The notes beneath the pieces were generated by a model that was not told where the DNA came from, did not search any database, and was given only the letters and a program-made list of their open reading frames with translations. DNA of 61,225 nt, taken from a virus. The stretch is taken from positions 1-61,225 of the IMG/VR virus record IMGVR_UViG_3300047445_000109; one strand, given 5' to 3'. A program made the translations under genes and the position numbers. Shown here piece after piece: positions 1 to 6,747 of the stretch (position 1 is the first letter of the stretch; each line of letters begins with the position of its first letter).

Positions 1-1
1 G

Positions 2-118
2 GCAATGAAGGATAGCGGCCTGTTCCCCGCCATTGATGCGAGCATGGCAACTATCTATTTCCGCGAGCTGGGGATTGACTACGATCACCGCGAAGTGTCC
101 CGCAAACGTGACCTGTAA
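2..118 (+). CDS. Partial small protein, C-terminal part (unknown function)
   Basis: An open frame enters from the left edge and ends at TAA 116-118, giving about 38 visible residues ending SRKRDL. It is followed immediately by the Shine-Dalgarno of the next gene, so it lies in the same unit. I do not recognise it. If the window is circular and one base is shared between the two ends, it continues the frame that starts at 61184 (ATG) and would form a protein of about 52 residues. An internal ATG at position 5 exists but has no visible ribosome binding site. Confidence 0.55.
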   Translation, partial: AMKDSGLFPAIDASMATIYFRELGIDYDHREVSRKRDL

Positions 119-130
119 GGAGGCCCGCAA

Positions 131-382
131 ATGAGCAAGCAAATTGCACTCGAACTGCGCCGCTATCGCACGCTTACCGGCGCGGCGCGCAAGGTCGCTA
201 TCCGTGATTACCTGAAGGCGCAAGGCGTGGATTTTAGCGCACACGTTGACGTGCATACGATGAGCTGGGAACACCGGCAGCTTGTCGCCACGGTCGCTAA
301 AGTGGTGGGGTTCCGCAAGTCCATCGGTTCCCCGTTCAGCCTTGGCACGGCATATTTTGTCTACCTGTCACGGGGGATTTAA
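131..382 (+). CDS. Small hypothetical protein, 83 aa
   Basis: The start is fixed by a perfect AAGGAGG at 117-123, seven bases before the ATG. The protein is mixed charged/hydrophobic with a basic N-terminal helix (LELRRYR) and no signal peptide or membrane segment. It ends in TAATG overlap with the next gene, so the two are translationally coupled. I do not recognise the family. It belongs to the cluster of small plus-strand genes, a typical place for early host-takeover proteins; that role is inference. Confidence 0.7.
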   Translation: MSKQIALELRRYRTLTGAARKVAIRDYLKAQGVDFSAHVDVHTMSWEHRQLVATVAKVVGFRKSIGSPFSLGTAYFVYLSRGI

Positions 383-540
383 TGAAAACGATTTATACAG
401 TTTTCGCCTATGGCGTGTGGTGGCATAACGACAGTGCGCTTAACGATTACATCGTTGACGACTTCGGCGCTTTGGTATTGCGCACCTGGGATCAATTCGC
501 GGTCGCGTTTGATGTCTGTCTGAAGCGGGGCAGCGCATGA
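382..540 (+). CDS. Small hypothetical protein, 52 aa
   Basis: ATG at 382 overlaps the stop of the preceding gene (TAATG) and the frame runs to TGA 538-540, which itself overlaps the next start (ATGA). The protein is short and rich in aromatic residues and aspartate, beginning MKTIYTVFAYG and ending KRGSA. The seamless overlap on both sides is the main support that it is real. No domain is recognised and the function is unknown. Confidence 0.6.
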   Translation: MKTIYTVFAYGVWWHNDSALNDYIVDDFGALVLRTWDQFAVAFDVCLKRGSA

Positions 541-719
541 GGGACGCCGCCGCAATTGTCGCCCAATGCTTTGCAGGCGTGGCCGGTATGGCGCTGGGCG
601 GTTATCTGATGTACCGGCGCGAGACGTTGCCGGAACTGGTCAAGGTGCGCCGTATCTGTGGCGCGTGTGCTGTGGTAGCGGCTGGCGTGTGCGTCGCTAT
701 CCTTCTTTGGGGGATTTAA
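537..719 (+). CDS. Small membrane protein, two predicted TM helices
   Basis: The 60-residue protein has two hydrophobic stretches (about residues 5-25 and 41-58) separated by a charged loop (YRRETLPELVKVRR). This suggests a two-pass inner-membrane protein. The start overlaps the previous stop by four bases (ATGA). Such small membrane proteins in phage early clusters can be superinfection-exclusion or host-inhibiting proteins, but nothing here proves that. It is followed three bases later by another membrane protein. Confidence 0.6.
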   Translation: MRDAAAIVAQCFAGVAGMALGGYLMYRRETLPELVKVRRICGACAVVAAGVCVAILLWGI

Positions 720-721
720 TC

Positions 722-976
722 ATGTGGTACATCACTACGGCCTTGCGCCTTTGGGTTGCGCTGGCTTGCGTCACGTGGGGCGGCGTGCAATCGCTCCTTA
801 ATCTTGGATTCGATAACCGCTTGCCGTGGGGGCCGCTGCTCATCGGCGCATTGCTGTGCTTCGTGGTCATGCCGGACGGCGGCACGCTCGAACAGTTCAA
901 GGCGCACGCACAGCGCAAGCGCCAGCTTGCCGAAGATGCCCAGCGCCGCGCACTGGCCGCCATGGCGCAACGCTGA
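722..976 (+). CDS. Small membrane protein, 84 aa
   Basis: I chose ATG 722, two bases after the preceding stop, rather than an upstream in-frame codon lying inside the previous gene. The N-terminal half is hydrophobic with two likely membrane segments (about 3-22 and 33-49). The C-terminal third is a charged, Arg/Lys/Gln-rich helix (QRKRQLAEDAQRRALAAMAQR) likely to be cytoplasmic. It is the last gene before an intrinsic terminator at 1004. Function unknown. Confidence 0.6.
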   Translation: MWYITTALRLWVALACVTWGGVQSLLNLGFDNRLPWGPLLIGALLCFVVMPDGGTLEQFKAHAQRKRQLAEDAQRRALAAMAQR

Positions 977-1003
977 ACCGCTCGCCCTAGCAGCACATGA
1001 CAG

Positions 1004-1030
1004 GCCCGCCGCGTGCGGGCTTTGTTGTTT
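1004..1030 (+). terminator. Intrinsic terminator after the small membrane-protein genes
   Basis: The stem GCCCGC (1004-1009) pairs with GCGGGC (1015-1020) over a five-base loop and is followed by a T-rich run, TTTGTTGTTT. It separates the left small-gene unit from the next promoter only 16 bases downstream. Confidence 0.7.
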
Positions 1031-1045
1031 CCATGCGTAAATCTG

Positions 1046-1074
1046 TTGACAGGGTTTTTCCCTGTCGTCATAAT
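1046..1074 (+). promoter_or_regulatory. Strong sigma70-type promoter with palindromic operator in the spacer
   Basis: TTGACA at 1046-1051 and CATAAT at 1069-1074 are exactly 17 bases apart. The spacer and the end of the -35 box form the perfect palindrome ACAGGGTTTTTCCCTGT (1049-1065; one more GC pair extends it to 1048-1066). A protein bound there would block RNA polymerase. The same arrangement recurs near 13039, 53290 and 61031. Confidence 0.85.
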
Positions 1075-1118
1075 GAAGGCTCATTCACAAACAAGCCTTA
1101 ATCTGAAAGGGGCGAATC

Positions 1119-2042
1119 ATGGCACTATATACCGCAAGCTACAAGGATGAACAGGGCGTTTTGCGCATTGGCGTATATGACACGAAGCGCAAGACCGGCG
1201 CTATCTGCTCCTTGCCCGCTCGCCTGAACAATCACGCTATCCCGGCACTGCGCGCATTGCGCGGCATCGTGGAAGGCCGCTCTATCGTGGCCGCGTCCAA
1301 GTGGACAGCGGTTGACGGCACGGCATTTGATGCAATCGGCTTTGCCGTGACTTCCGCAAACATCGCGTTTGATGAGGGCGGCGACTTGCTGGCCGAAGTC
1401 AACGCGCACCGGGAAAACGTCATTGACACGCTGCGCGAAAATGACCGCACGCACTTGCAAGCTAAAGCACTGGCCGCCTTTGATGCACGCATTGCCGAAC
1501 TTGCCCCGGCCCTGTACGCGCTTGAAGGCGTGGCCGTAGAACGCGACAGCACGGCGGGCGACAATGGCGCATTGGTTGACGTGGAGCGCGTCATGGTTGA
1601 CGGCGCAGTTATCGGCCACGTGTTCGCAGGCGTCAACCGTGGCCGCGTTGAGTTCAAGGCGCAAGCGCTGGGCGGCGTGCTGGTGGCGTGGAGCGACGAC
1701 TTTATCGGCGCTGTGCGTGCACTGGCGGCACATGCCCGCTATTCGGCAGCAGCGGCCAAGGTAGGCCCGAAGGAGGAAGGCTATAACCTCGCCCATGTTG
1801 ACCCGCTGCGCACCGCCCAGCACGCCATGGATTGCGCCCTTGACCAGACCCCCGGCGACGACGTAGGGGCGTCCCTCACGCTGGACTTGCCCACCGTTGA
1901 GCAGGGCTATACGTTCGTCATGTGGGCGGAAGTAAAGGGCGGCACGATGCGCCACACGCTGCGCGCCGACGTGACGGACTTTAAGCGCCTTTGCCTGCAT
2001 TGGTCAGGCTTTGTTGAGAACGTGCGCGCAGCGCTGAACTAA
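1119..2042 (+). CDS. Hypothetical protein, 307 aa
   Basis: The first gene behind the operator-controlled promoter at 1046, with AAAGGGG before the ATG. The protein is soluble with no signal peptide, rich in Ala/Val/Asp and without a motif I can name. Its size is unusual for this small-gene cluster. The next gene begins 12 bases later with its Shine-Dalgarno overlapping this stop, so the two form a bicistronic unit closed by the terminator at 2442. Position and promoter suggest early expression; function unknown. Confidence 0.75.
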   Translation: MALYTASYKDEQGVLRIGVYDTKRKTGAICSLPARLNNHAIPALRALRGIVEGRSIVAASKWTAVDGTAFDAIGFAVTSANIAFDEGGDLLAEVNAHRENVIDTLRENDRTHLQAKALAAFDARIAELAPALYALEGVAVERDSTAGDNGALVDVERVMVDGAVIGHVFAGVNRGRVEFKAQALGGVLVAWSDDFIGAVRALAAHARYSAAAAKVGPKEEGYNLAHVDPLRTAQHAMDCALDQTPGDDVGASLTLDLPTVEQGYTFVMWAEVKGGTMRHTLRADVTDFKRLCLHWSGFVENVRAALN

Positions 2043-2054
2043 GGAGGCGTTGCC

Positions 2055-2420
2055 ATGCTTGAACCTGTAAAAATCGACACGCACGAAAGCGGCGGCATCA
2101 CGAAGCGTTACCACGTCAAGACCGTGGCGGATGCGCTCGCACTGGTCAAGAAGGCTAACGCCTTCCATGTCCATGCACGGCACGATGCCATGCTAGACGG
2201 CGACACGGGACACTATAGGCCCGGCTACTATAGCGGCTGCGCCGAACTGACTAAGGCGGCCATGATCAAGTACATCAATGACGTATTGAGCACGGACGAT
2301 AGCGACAAGCCCGAATATATGCCCGCTCGCCTCTACTGCTACAGCCTGCCGGGCCGCATGAACTACCAGACCGGAAAACAGGGCAGGCCACGCAAGCGCG
2401 TAACGCTGTACCTCGGTTAG
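2055..2420 (+). CDS. Hypothetical protein, 121 aa
   Basis: The start is set by AAGGAGG (2041-2047) overlapping the previous stop. The protein is soluble and has several His and Tyr residues, with a basic C-terminus (KQGRPRKRVTLYLG). The GRPRK stretch resembles an AT-hook-like basic patch, so nucleic-acid binding is possible but unproven. It is the last gene of the two-gene unit driven from 1046. Confidence 0.7.
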   Translation: MLEPVKIDTHESGGITKRYHVKTVADALALVKKANAFHVHARHDAMLDGDTGHYRPGYYSGCAELTKAAMIKYINDVLSTDDSDKPEYMPARLYCYSLPGRMNYQTGKQGRPRKRVTLYLG

Positions 2421-2441
2421 ACCCCTTTCCCGCCTCACCAC

Positions 2442-2470
2442 AAGCCCGCCTAGCAAGCGGGCTTTTTCTA
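2442..2470 (+). terminator. Intrinsic terminator ending the left plus-strand unit
   Basis: The eight-base-pair stem AAGCCCGC (2442-2449) / GCGGGCTT (2457-2464) closes a seven-base loop and is followed by T residues to 2467. It lies 22 bases after the stop of the upstream gene. Confidence 0.85.
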
Positions 2471-2487
2471 TTCCCCTTCCGCATTCC

Positions 2488-2538
2488 TGGCCGGGCCTTT
2501 CCCATGGCCGGGCCTTCCCCATGGCCGGGCCTTTCGTT
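2488..2538. repeat. Three tandem 17-bp repeats
   Basis: The unit TGGCCGGGCCTTTCCCA begins at 2488, 2505 and 2522 with only small differences at its 3' end. Each unit contains the palindrome GGCCGGGCC. Equal spacing of 17 bp makes this an iteron-like array, not random GC richness. Confidence 0.75.
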
Positions 2539-2909
2539 ACCCCCTCGTGTGCGCGTGCGTGCATGGACGCCTATGCACAGCGCCGCCTGTACGCCTAGCG
2601 CAAGGGCTAGGCCGGGCCGCCTGCCGGGTAGCCCTGTAGCACAGACCCCACACTATACCGATATCCCCCTATAAAGCCTTTACCTAAAGCATCTTCCCCA
2701 TAGGGGTATCTATACGTGCGTATGGGACGATATTAGGGTATATGGCTATGCGGGTATATGTCATGTATAGATCGCGCCTTGTAGATATGATTCTGTGCGT
2801 TCTAGGGGCATAAAAACAGAAGAGGCAAGGCGACAAGGTACTACCCCGGTCTGACCAGTGCCACGGGGGTGCGAAGAGCCCCGGCTCCCGCGCTTTTTCC
2901 GACGCCACT

Positions 2910-2938
2910 ACTACACCAACACGGAAAAACCCTGTCAA
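2910..2938 (-). promoter_or_regulatory. Orphan minus-strand promoter with operator
   Basis: On the minus strand TTGACA (2938-2933) is followed after 17 bases by TGTAGT (2915-2910). The spacer carries the phage operator with one half intact and the other one base off (ACAGGGTTTTTCCGTGT read on the minus strand, 2935-2919). Transcription would run left into DNA with no credible minus-strand gene. Confidence 0.5.
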
Positions 2939-2947
2939 ATGATTTAC

Positions 2948-3062
2948 TGTCCCGAATGTCCGAGAAAAACGGGGGTTTCTAATTGCTGCCAGCTTTTTCT
3001 TTTTTAATTTTTCTCAGCCGCTCGCGTAGTCATTTCTAAGAAAATCTAGGACATTCGGGACA
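2948..3062. repeat. Perfect 14-bp inverted repeat flanking an AT-rich core
   Basis: TGTCCCGAATGTCC (2948-2961) and its exact complement GGACATTCGGGACA (3049-3062) are 87 bp apart. The DNA between them is AT-rich with T runs near 2995-3012. A paired protein-binding site at an origin or recombination site is plausible. Confidence 0.7.
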
Positions 3063-3175
3063 AAAAGGGTGGAAATCGCCAGTTTTGGCCGGGATTGTCC
3101 ACGATAAGGTGGGGTTTTGAAGCGCAGAGCCGATTGGAATTTATTTCGGCATTTTAATGATACCACCAACCGGGC

Positions 3176-3203
3176 AATAAAAAAGGGCGGTTTGTGGCCG
3201 CCC
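3176..3203 (-). terminator. Intrinsic terminator of the minus-strand primase unit
   Basis: Read on the minus strand, GGGCGG and CCGCCC (plus positions 3198-3203 and 3185-3190) pair over a seven-base loop and are followed by TTTTTTATT. It starts 11 bases after the primase-helicase stop codon. Confidence 0.85.
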
Positions 3204-3213
3204 CGGTCGAAAT

Positions 3214-5787
3214 TTACAGTTCTTCGTCGAATTCTCGCGCTCGCTCCTTCACATATTTTCGGATCAATTCCGTGTCAACAACCAGCTCGCCGAGTTCGTT
3301 GTGCCTCACCTCGATCCCGGTCTGGAACCGTTCCGGCAATTTGCTGTAAAGCGCATGGCGCTGGCCGTCGAGCACGCGAATCCGACCCAGCCACTCGAAC
3401 TTTGCACGCGAGAGCATGGACGACATGGCTTTGCCTTTCGGGACTTCCATCGCACGCTCGTGCATGTGATTTTCCAGAATGCCCAGGGACAGCAGTTCTT
3501 CGGAGATCATGAAGTGCACCTTGTCCGCGATCATGTCCTGCAAGTCGATGACGAAGGTGGGCTGTGCTTGCTTGATCATGAACTTGCGAGCTGCGGTTTG
3601 CGGCGCATTGCCCAGCGGGTTGAAGTCTTCTTCCTGCTCGTGGTTCACCAGCCACTTGCGCAGCGCGCCCGCCGACGTTTGGATCGTGCGGTACAACTCG
3701 CTGTAGTAGTTCGGGTTTTCGTCCACGAATGCGGCCAGCTTTTCGCGTGACTGCCACTGCGAGAACAGCACGCAGTAGCGGCGGCCATCATCGTCCAGCG
3801 GCAGCGCGTCCTTGAAGTTCGAGAAGAACAAGTACGACGTGGTGTTCTTCGCCTCGTACACCGGCTTACCCTTCGGGTGCACTTCGATCCTGTCGTTGGT
3901 GATGTAGGGCTTCACGCGGTTGATCACCTCGTACTTGTTGTGGGCCTTGATCAGCCGGACTTCTTCAACGCACGTCAAGCACTGGCCGACTGCCCAATCG
4001 GTGAAGTTGTGTTCCAGGCTGTGCGCGTTCAGGAAGCGAACGTTGGTCTGCCCCATCACCGCTTGCATCAGGAAGCCGAAGAACGACTTACCATCACCCT
4101 CGGTGCCTTGCAACAGGATCGACCAGTTCGCGTGCTTGCCTGGGTTCTGCACGATCCATGAAAGCCAGTCCACGAAGATGCGGCGCTCGCGCTTGTCGGT
4201 AAGCAGGTGCCGCACGTGGTTCTTCACGCGCTCGATGGCCTTCTTGTCACGCGGCGTCAGTTCATCCGGCTCTTCTGGAATAAGGTGAGCCGGGTAGATG
4301 TTTGCATACGTCGCACCATGTTCGCTGAAGATGCCGTCTTCGCCCGGCTCGTAGCGCCGACCCTGGACGGTCTTGATCCTATAGACATTCAGCGCGAGCA
4401 TGGACGCGGTGTTGGACGGCGACGACTTGCCATCCAGGCGGTCTTTCTTCGTCATGGCCTTGCGGTCGTACATCGCGTCGAAGCCCTGCTTGGTCACACT
4501 GATCTTGCGCTCGGTGCAGTAGAAGCGGTCGTCGCTCGTGTCGTACACCCAGGTCGAAACCCAATCCGGCATCCCTTCGTCCGCAGGCGAGTACGCGAGG
4601 CGCTTTTTGATCTCGCCCATCGGAACCTTGGTTCCGTTGATCGAGTTGAAGCGATCACGCGCAAGGTCGCACAAGCTCGAACGCTTCAGCGTGTCGATCT
4701 CCGCTTTGCTCGCTGCGTTGGCCGCCTTGTCCCACGCCGCCACGTCCTTTGCGTTGATGAACATATCCTTCAACTTCAGCAGCAGTGATTGCTCTTCCTC
4801 CTGGGCGGCCTCCTTCGACAACTGCATGATGAGGCGAGCGGTCAGCGGTGCGCGCTTTTTGCCGCCAATACTGAAACCGCCCCAGCGCGAGTCGAGTCCG
4901 TCGCGGTCGTAGTTGTTCGCTTCCTCGGCCCACTCGTGCCACATCTCCAAACCCTTGTCGTCGCCGTGGAACTGGTGGAACAGTGCCATGCCGATCTGAA
5001 TCCAAACATCGTAGTCGTCCGGGTGCGGGATCGACATCAAGCGCTCGCGCAGCTCTTCGTCGCTGATGTCGATGGGTTGTGCGTCTTCGATAAAGGCGTT
5101 GCTGCGGTCGATCTCGCCATCGAATGCGGCGCTCCGCGTCTTGCGGTGCACCTTCCAATCCGATTCCTGGGCGGCGCGTTCCTCGAACCAGTCGATCAGC
5201 TCCGAGCACTGATCCTCGGTCAGCAGCGGCAAGTCTTCCGCGTCGATGGAGCAAGGGCCGCCAACGCTCACCACCTCACCATCGTCATCCAGCTCTTCGG
5301 CGGGCCAGTCATACGGGCGCATCGTGTCAGGGTGAATGTGGTACGCCACGAACTGCTGACCGTCACCGAGAATTTCGATCTGGTGCAGATCGCCCCACTC
5401 GTCGATGTACTTGTTCGTGCGCTTCTTCGTGAACGGCTTATCGGTGCGGAACAGCAGGCCGCGCTTCGGCGCGTTACCGATTCGCAGCGGGCCTTCGCCA
5501 ATCAGCTCGCGCACTTTCTCTTCCGCTTCGAGCGCGATCTGCTCGTTGCGGATGTCCAGGTCGATGAACGGCGTGTTGGTCGTCAGGATGCCCACGCCAT
5601 CGCGGTCATGGCCGTTCTCCAACCACTCCTTCAACTGCTTCTTCGTGGACTTCGCCTTCGACCAATCATCAAACCCTGGTGCCTTTTTGCCGACCGCGAT
5701 TGGAATAATTTCGTAGCCACGCGCAAGCAGCTTGGCACCATAAGCTGCAAGGAAGGCTCCATTCTTTACGTCGATGTCATTGCTCAT
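3214..5787 (-). CDS. Bifunctional primase-polymerase / superfamily 3 helicase
   Basis: The 857-residue replication protein has three recognisable parts. An N-terminal prim-pol domain has the metal-binding D-x-D pair (DLDI near residues 76-79). A PriCT-2-like helical region lies around residues 230-310 (SIPHPDDYDVWIQIGMALF). A C-terminal D5/P4-type SF3 helicase has Walker A GTEGDGKS near residue 560, an acidic Walker B (CVEEV), the polar motif FFSN and the arginine pair DDDGRRY. It probably primes and unwinds at the phage origin, perhaps the adjacent repeat region. The stop overlaps nothing, and its start overlaps the stop of the upstream HTH gene (TAATG). It ends EFDEEL, one of the shared acidic C-termini of this phage. 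Confidence 0.9.
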   Translation of the reverse strand: MSNDIDVKNGAFLAAYGAKLLARGYEIIPIAVGKKAPGFDDWSKAKSTKKQLKEWLENGHDRDGVGILTTNTPFIDLDIRNEQIALEAEEKVRELIGEGPLRIGNAPKRGLLFRTDKPFTKKRTNKYIDEWGDLHQIEILGDGQQFVAYHIHPDTMRPYDWPAEELDDDGEVVSVGGPCSIDAEDLPLLTEDQCSELIDWFEERAAQESDWKVHRKTRSAAFDGEIDRSNAFIEDAQPIDISDEELRERLMSIPHPDDYDVWIQIGMALFHQFHGDDKGLEMWHEWAEEANNYDRDGLDSRWGGFSIGGKKRAPLTARLIMQLSKEAAQEEEQSLLLKLKDMFINAKDVAAWDKAANAASKAEIDTLKRSSLCDLARDRFNSINGTKVPMGEIKKRLAYSPADEGMPDWVSTWVYDTSDDRFYCTERKISVTKQGFDAMYDRKAMTKKDRLDGKSSPSNTASMLALNVYRIKTVQGRRYEPGEDGIFSEHGATYANIYPAHLIPEEPDELTPRDKKAIERVKNHVRHLLTDKRERRIFVDWLSWIVQNPGKHANWSILLQGTEGDGKSFFGFLMQAVMGQTNVRFLNAHSLEHNFTDWAVGQCLTCVEEVRLIKAHNKYEVINRVKPYITNDRIEVHPKGKPVYEAKNTTSYLFFSNFKDALPLDDDGRRYCVLFSQWQSREKLAAFVDENPNYYSELYRTIQTSAGALRKWLVNHEQEEDFNPLGNAPQTAARKFMIKQAQPTFVIDLQDMIADKVHFMISEELLSLGILENHMHERAMEVPKGKAMSSMLSRAKFEWLGRIRVLDGQRHALYSKLPERFQTGIEVRHNELGELVVDTELIRKYVKERAREFDEEL

Positions 5788-6101
5788 TACAGGTCGTCCT
5801 CTTCTTCCTCATACTCCATTGGGTACATCAACTGCTCTTTGCGGATTGCGTCTCGCCCGCACATCGCCTCGATATGTTCGGCGGCACGCTGCGGCACGCG
5901 ACCTTCGCGCACAAAGCGCGAAAGACTGCCGGGGGTGATGCCGACCTTGACCGAGAAGGATTCCAGCGTGCCTTCAGTCGTGTGATCGAGCGCGAGTCGG
6001 CGCAGCATGTAGCTGATGCGCCGCTGCGCGAACAGCGCCTTCTTGTCCGGTCGGTGTCGGTCGTGGTGTTCTTGATGCCTGAAGTGAGGCGGAAATTTCA
6101 T
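5787..6101 (-). CDS. Small helix-turn-helix protein, candidate regulator or origin binder
   Basis: The 104-residue protein contains a Cro/YdaS-like HTH (about residues 46-80: SVKVGITPGSLSRFVREGRVP) after a His-rich basic N-terminus, and ends in an acidic tail EEEEDDL. A good GAAGGAG precedes the ATG. It is co-transcribed with and coupled to the primase-helicase gene, so it may be either an autoregulator of this unit or a replication accessory. A half operator (TTGACAGGG, 6118-6126) lies just upstream. It is one of three candidates for the protein that reads the genome-wide operator. Confidence 0.7.
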   Translation of the reverse strand: MKFPPHFRHQEHHDRHRPDKKALFAQRRISYMLRRLALDHTTEGTLESFSVKVGITPGSLSRFVREGRVPQRAAEHIEAMCGRDAIRKEQLMYPMEYEEEEDDL

Positions 6102-6184
6102 CGGTGGTGCTCCTTCGTTGACAGGGTTTTAGATGGGTTCTGAACGTAGCTCAGAAAAAGTTTGAAGAATTATTGCACAAATGC

Positions 6185-6213
6185 TTGACCAACCGCAACG
6201 TTGTCGGTATAGT
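6185..6213 (+). promoter_or_regulatory. Sigma70-type promoter for the replication module
   Basis: TTGACC (6185-6190) and TATAGT (6208-6213) are separated by 17 bases within the divergent region between the HTH gene and the plus-strand replication genes. GCAACG (6195-6200) and CGTTGC (6220-6225) flank the -10 box as an inverted repeat, which may be an operator. The genome-wide ACAGGG palindrome is absent here apart from the half-site at 6121. Confidence 0.7.
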
Positions 6214-6321
6214 TCGTTCCGTTGCAACACGAAATCACTCGGTTGTGATCTGATAGTGCACCACCTAGTAGGTGGTTCATTCTCTAAAAACCCCTCTAAC
6301 GACTACATGGAGTCCGAAATT

Positions 6322-6741
6322 ATGAGTATCGAAAAAGCCCTGGCCGATATGACCGCCGCCCTGATCGCCAACACCGAAGCTGTGCAGGCGTTGATCAAAG
6401 CACAAGGCGGCAAGGCACCGGCTGGTAAATCCGCTGACAAGGAAGAAGCCGAAGCCAAGCCAGCCGCAAAAACCACCGCAAAAACCACCGCCAAGACCAC
6501 CGCCAAGTCGGACGACGGCGACGACGAAATCAGCGAAGAAGTGATGAAGGCCGCGCTGAACAAGGTCAAGGAAGAGCTGGGCAGCGACGAAGCCAAGAAG
6601 ATCATCAAGACCGTCGCCAAGGTCGATAAGATGGCCGAAATCCCTGAAGGCAAGCGCGCCGCCATCGTCAAGAAGTGCAAGGAAACCCTGGAATCCGCCG
6701 CTGAAGAAGGCGGCGAAGGCGGCGACGACGACGGCCTGTAA
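6322..6741 (+). CDS. Small Lys/Ala-rich and acidic protein, first gene of replication module
   Basis: I chose ATG 6322, which has GGAG nine bases upstream, over in-frame ATGs at 6307 and 6181 without one. The 139-residue protein has a helical N-terminus, a low-complexity basic linker with AKTT repeated three times (encoded by near-identical 12-bp units), a charged helical middle and an acidic Gly/Asp tail ending GGDDDGL. Position at the head of the replication genes suggests an abundant DNA-replication accessory, but I do not recognise the family. Confidence 0.7.
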   Translation: MSIEKALADMTAALIANTEAVQALIKAQGGKAPAGKSADKEEAEAKPAAKTTAKTTAKTTAKSDDGDDEISEEVMKAALNKVKEELGSDEAKKIIKTVAKVDKMAEIPEGKRAAIVKKCKETLESAAEEGGEGGDDDGL

Positions 6742-6747
6742 TTTGCC

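Larger units (their letters stand above)
2471..3175. other. About 700-bp intergenic region between convergent units; candidate replication origin
   Basis: No convincing gene was seen. The stretch contains three direct 17-bp repeats (2488-2538), a segment rich in GGGTAT/ATACCC-type words (2650-2770), a minus-strand promoter/operator with no evident gene behind it (2910-2938), and a perfect 14-bp inverted repeat (2948-2961 with 3049-3062) flanking an AT-rich core containing long T runs. It lies next to the primase-helicase gene. Repeats, an AT-rich core and an orphan promoter are what an origin would look like; this is inference. Confidence 0.45.

Noticed and set aside
2684-2938. Minus-strand 84-codon frame in the left intergenic region
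   Set aside because: Its start lies within the -35 box of the orphan promoter, it has no ribosome site and its composition is unlike the other proteins. The ATG at 2764 within it also lacks a well-placed ribosome site.
3117-3512. Plus-strand frame overlapping the end of the primase-helicase gene
   Set aside because: It lies opposite conserved helicase sequence, has an Arg/Ser-rich shadow composition and no ribosome site.
6118-6146. Plus-strand promoter from TTGACA at 6118
   Set aside because: No -10 is found at 16-18 bp (TGAACG and neighbours). The word is kept only as an operator half-site; the better plus-strand promoter is at 6185.
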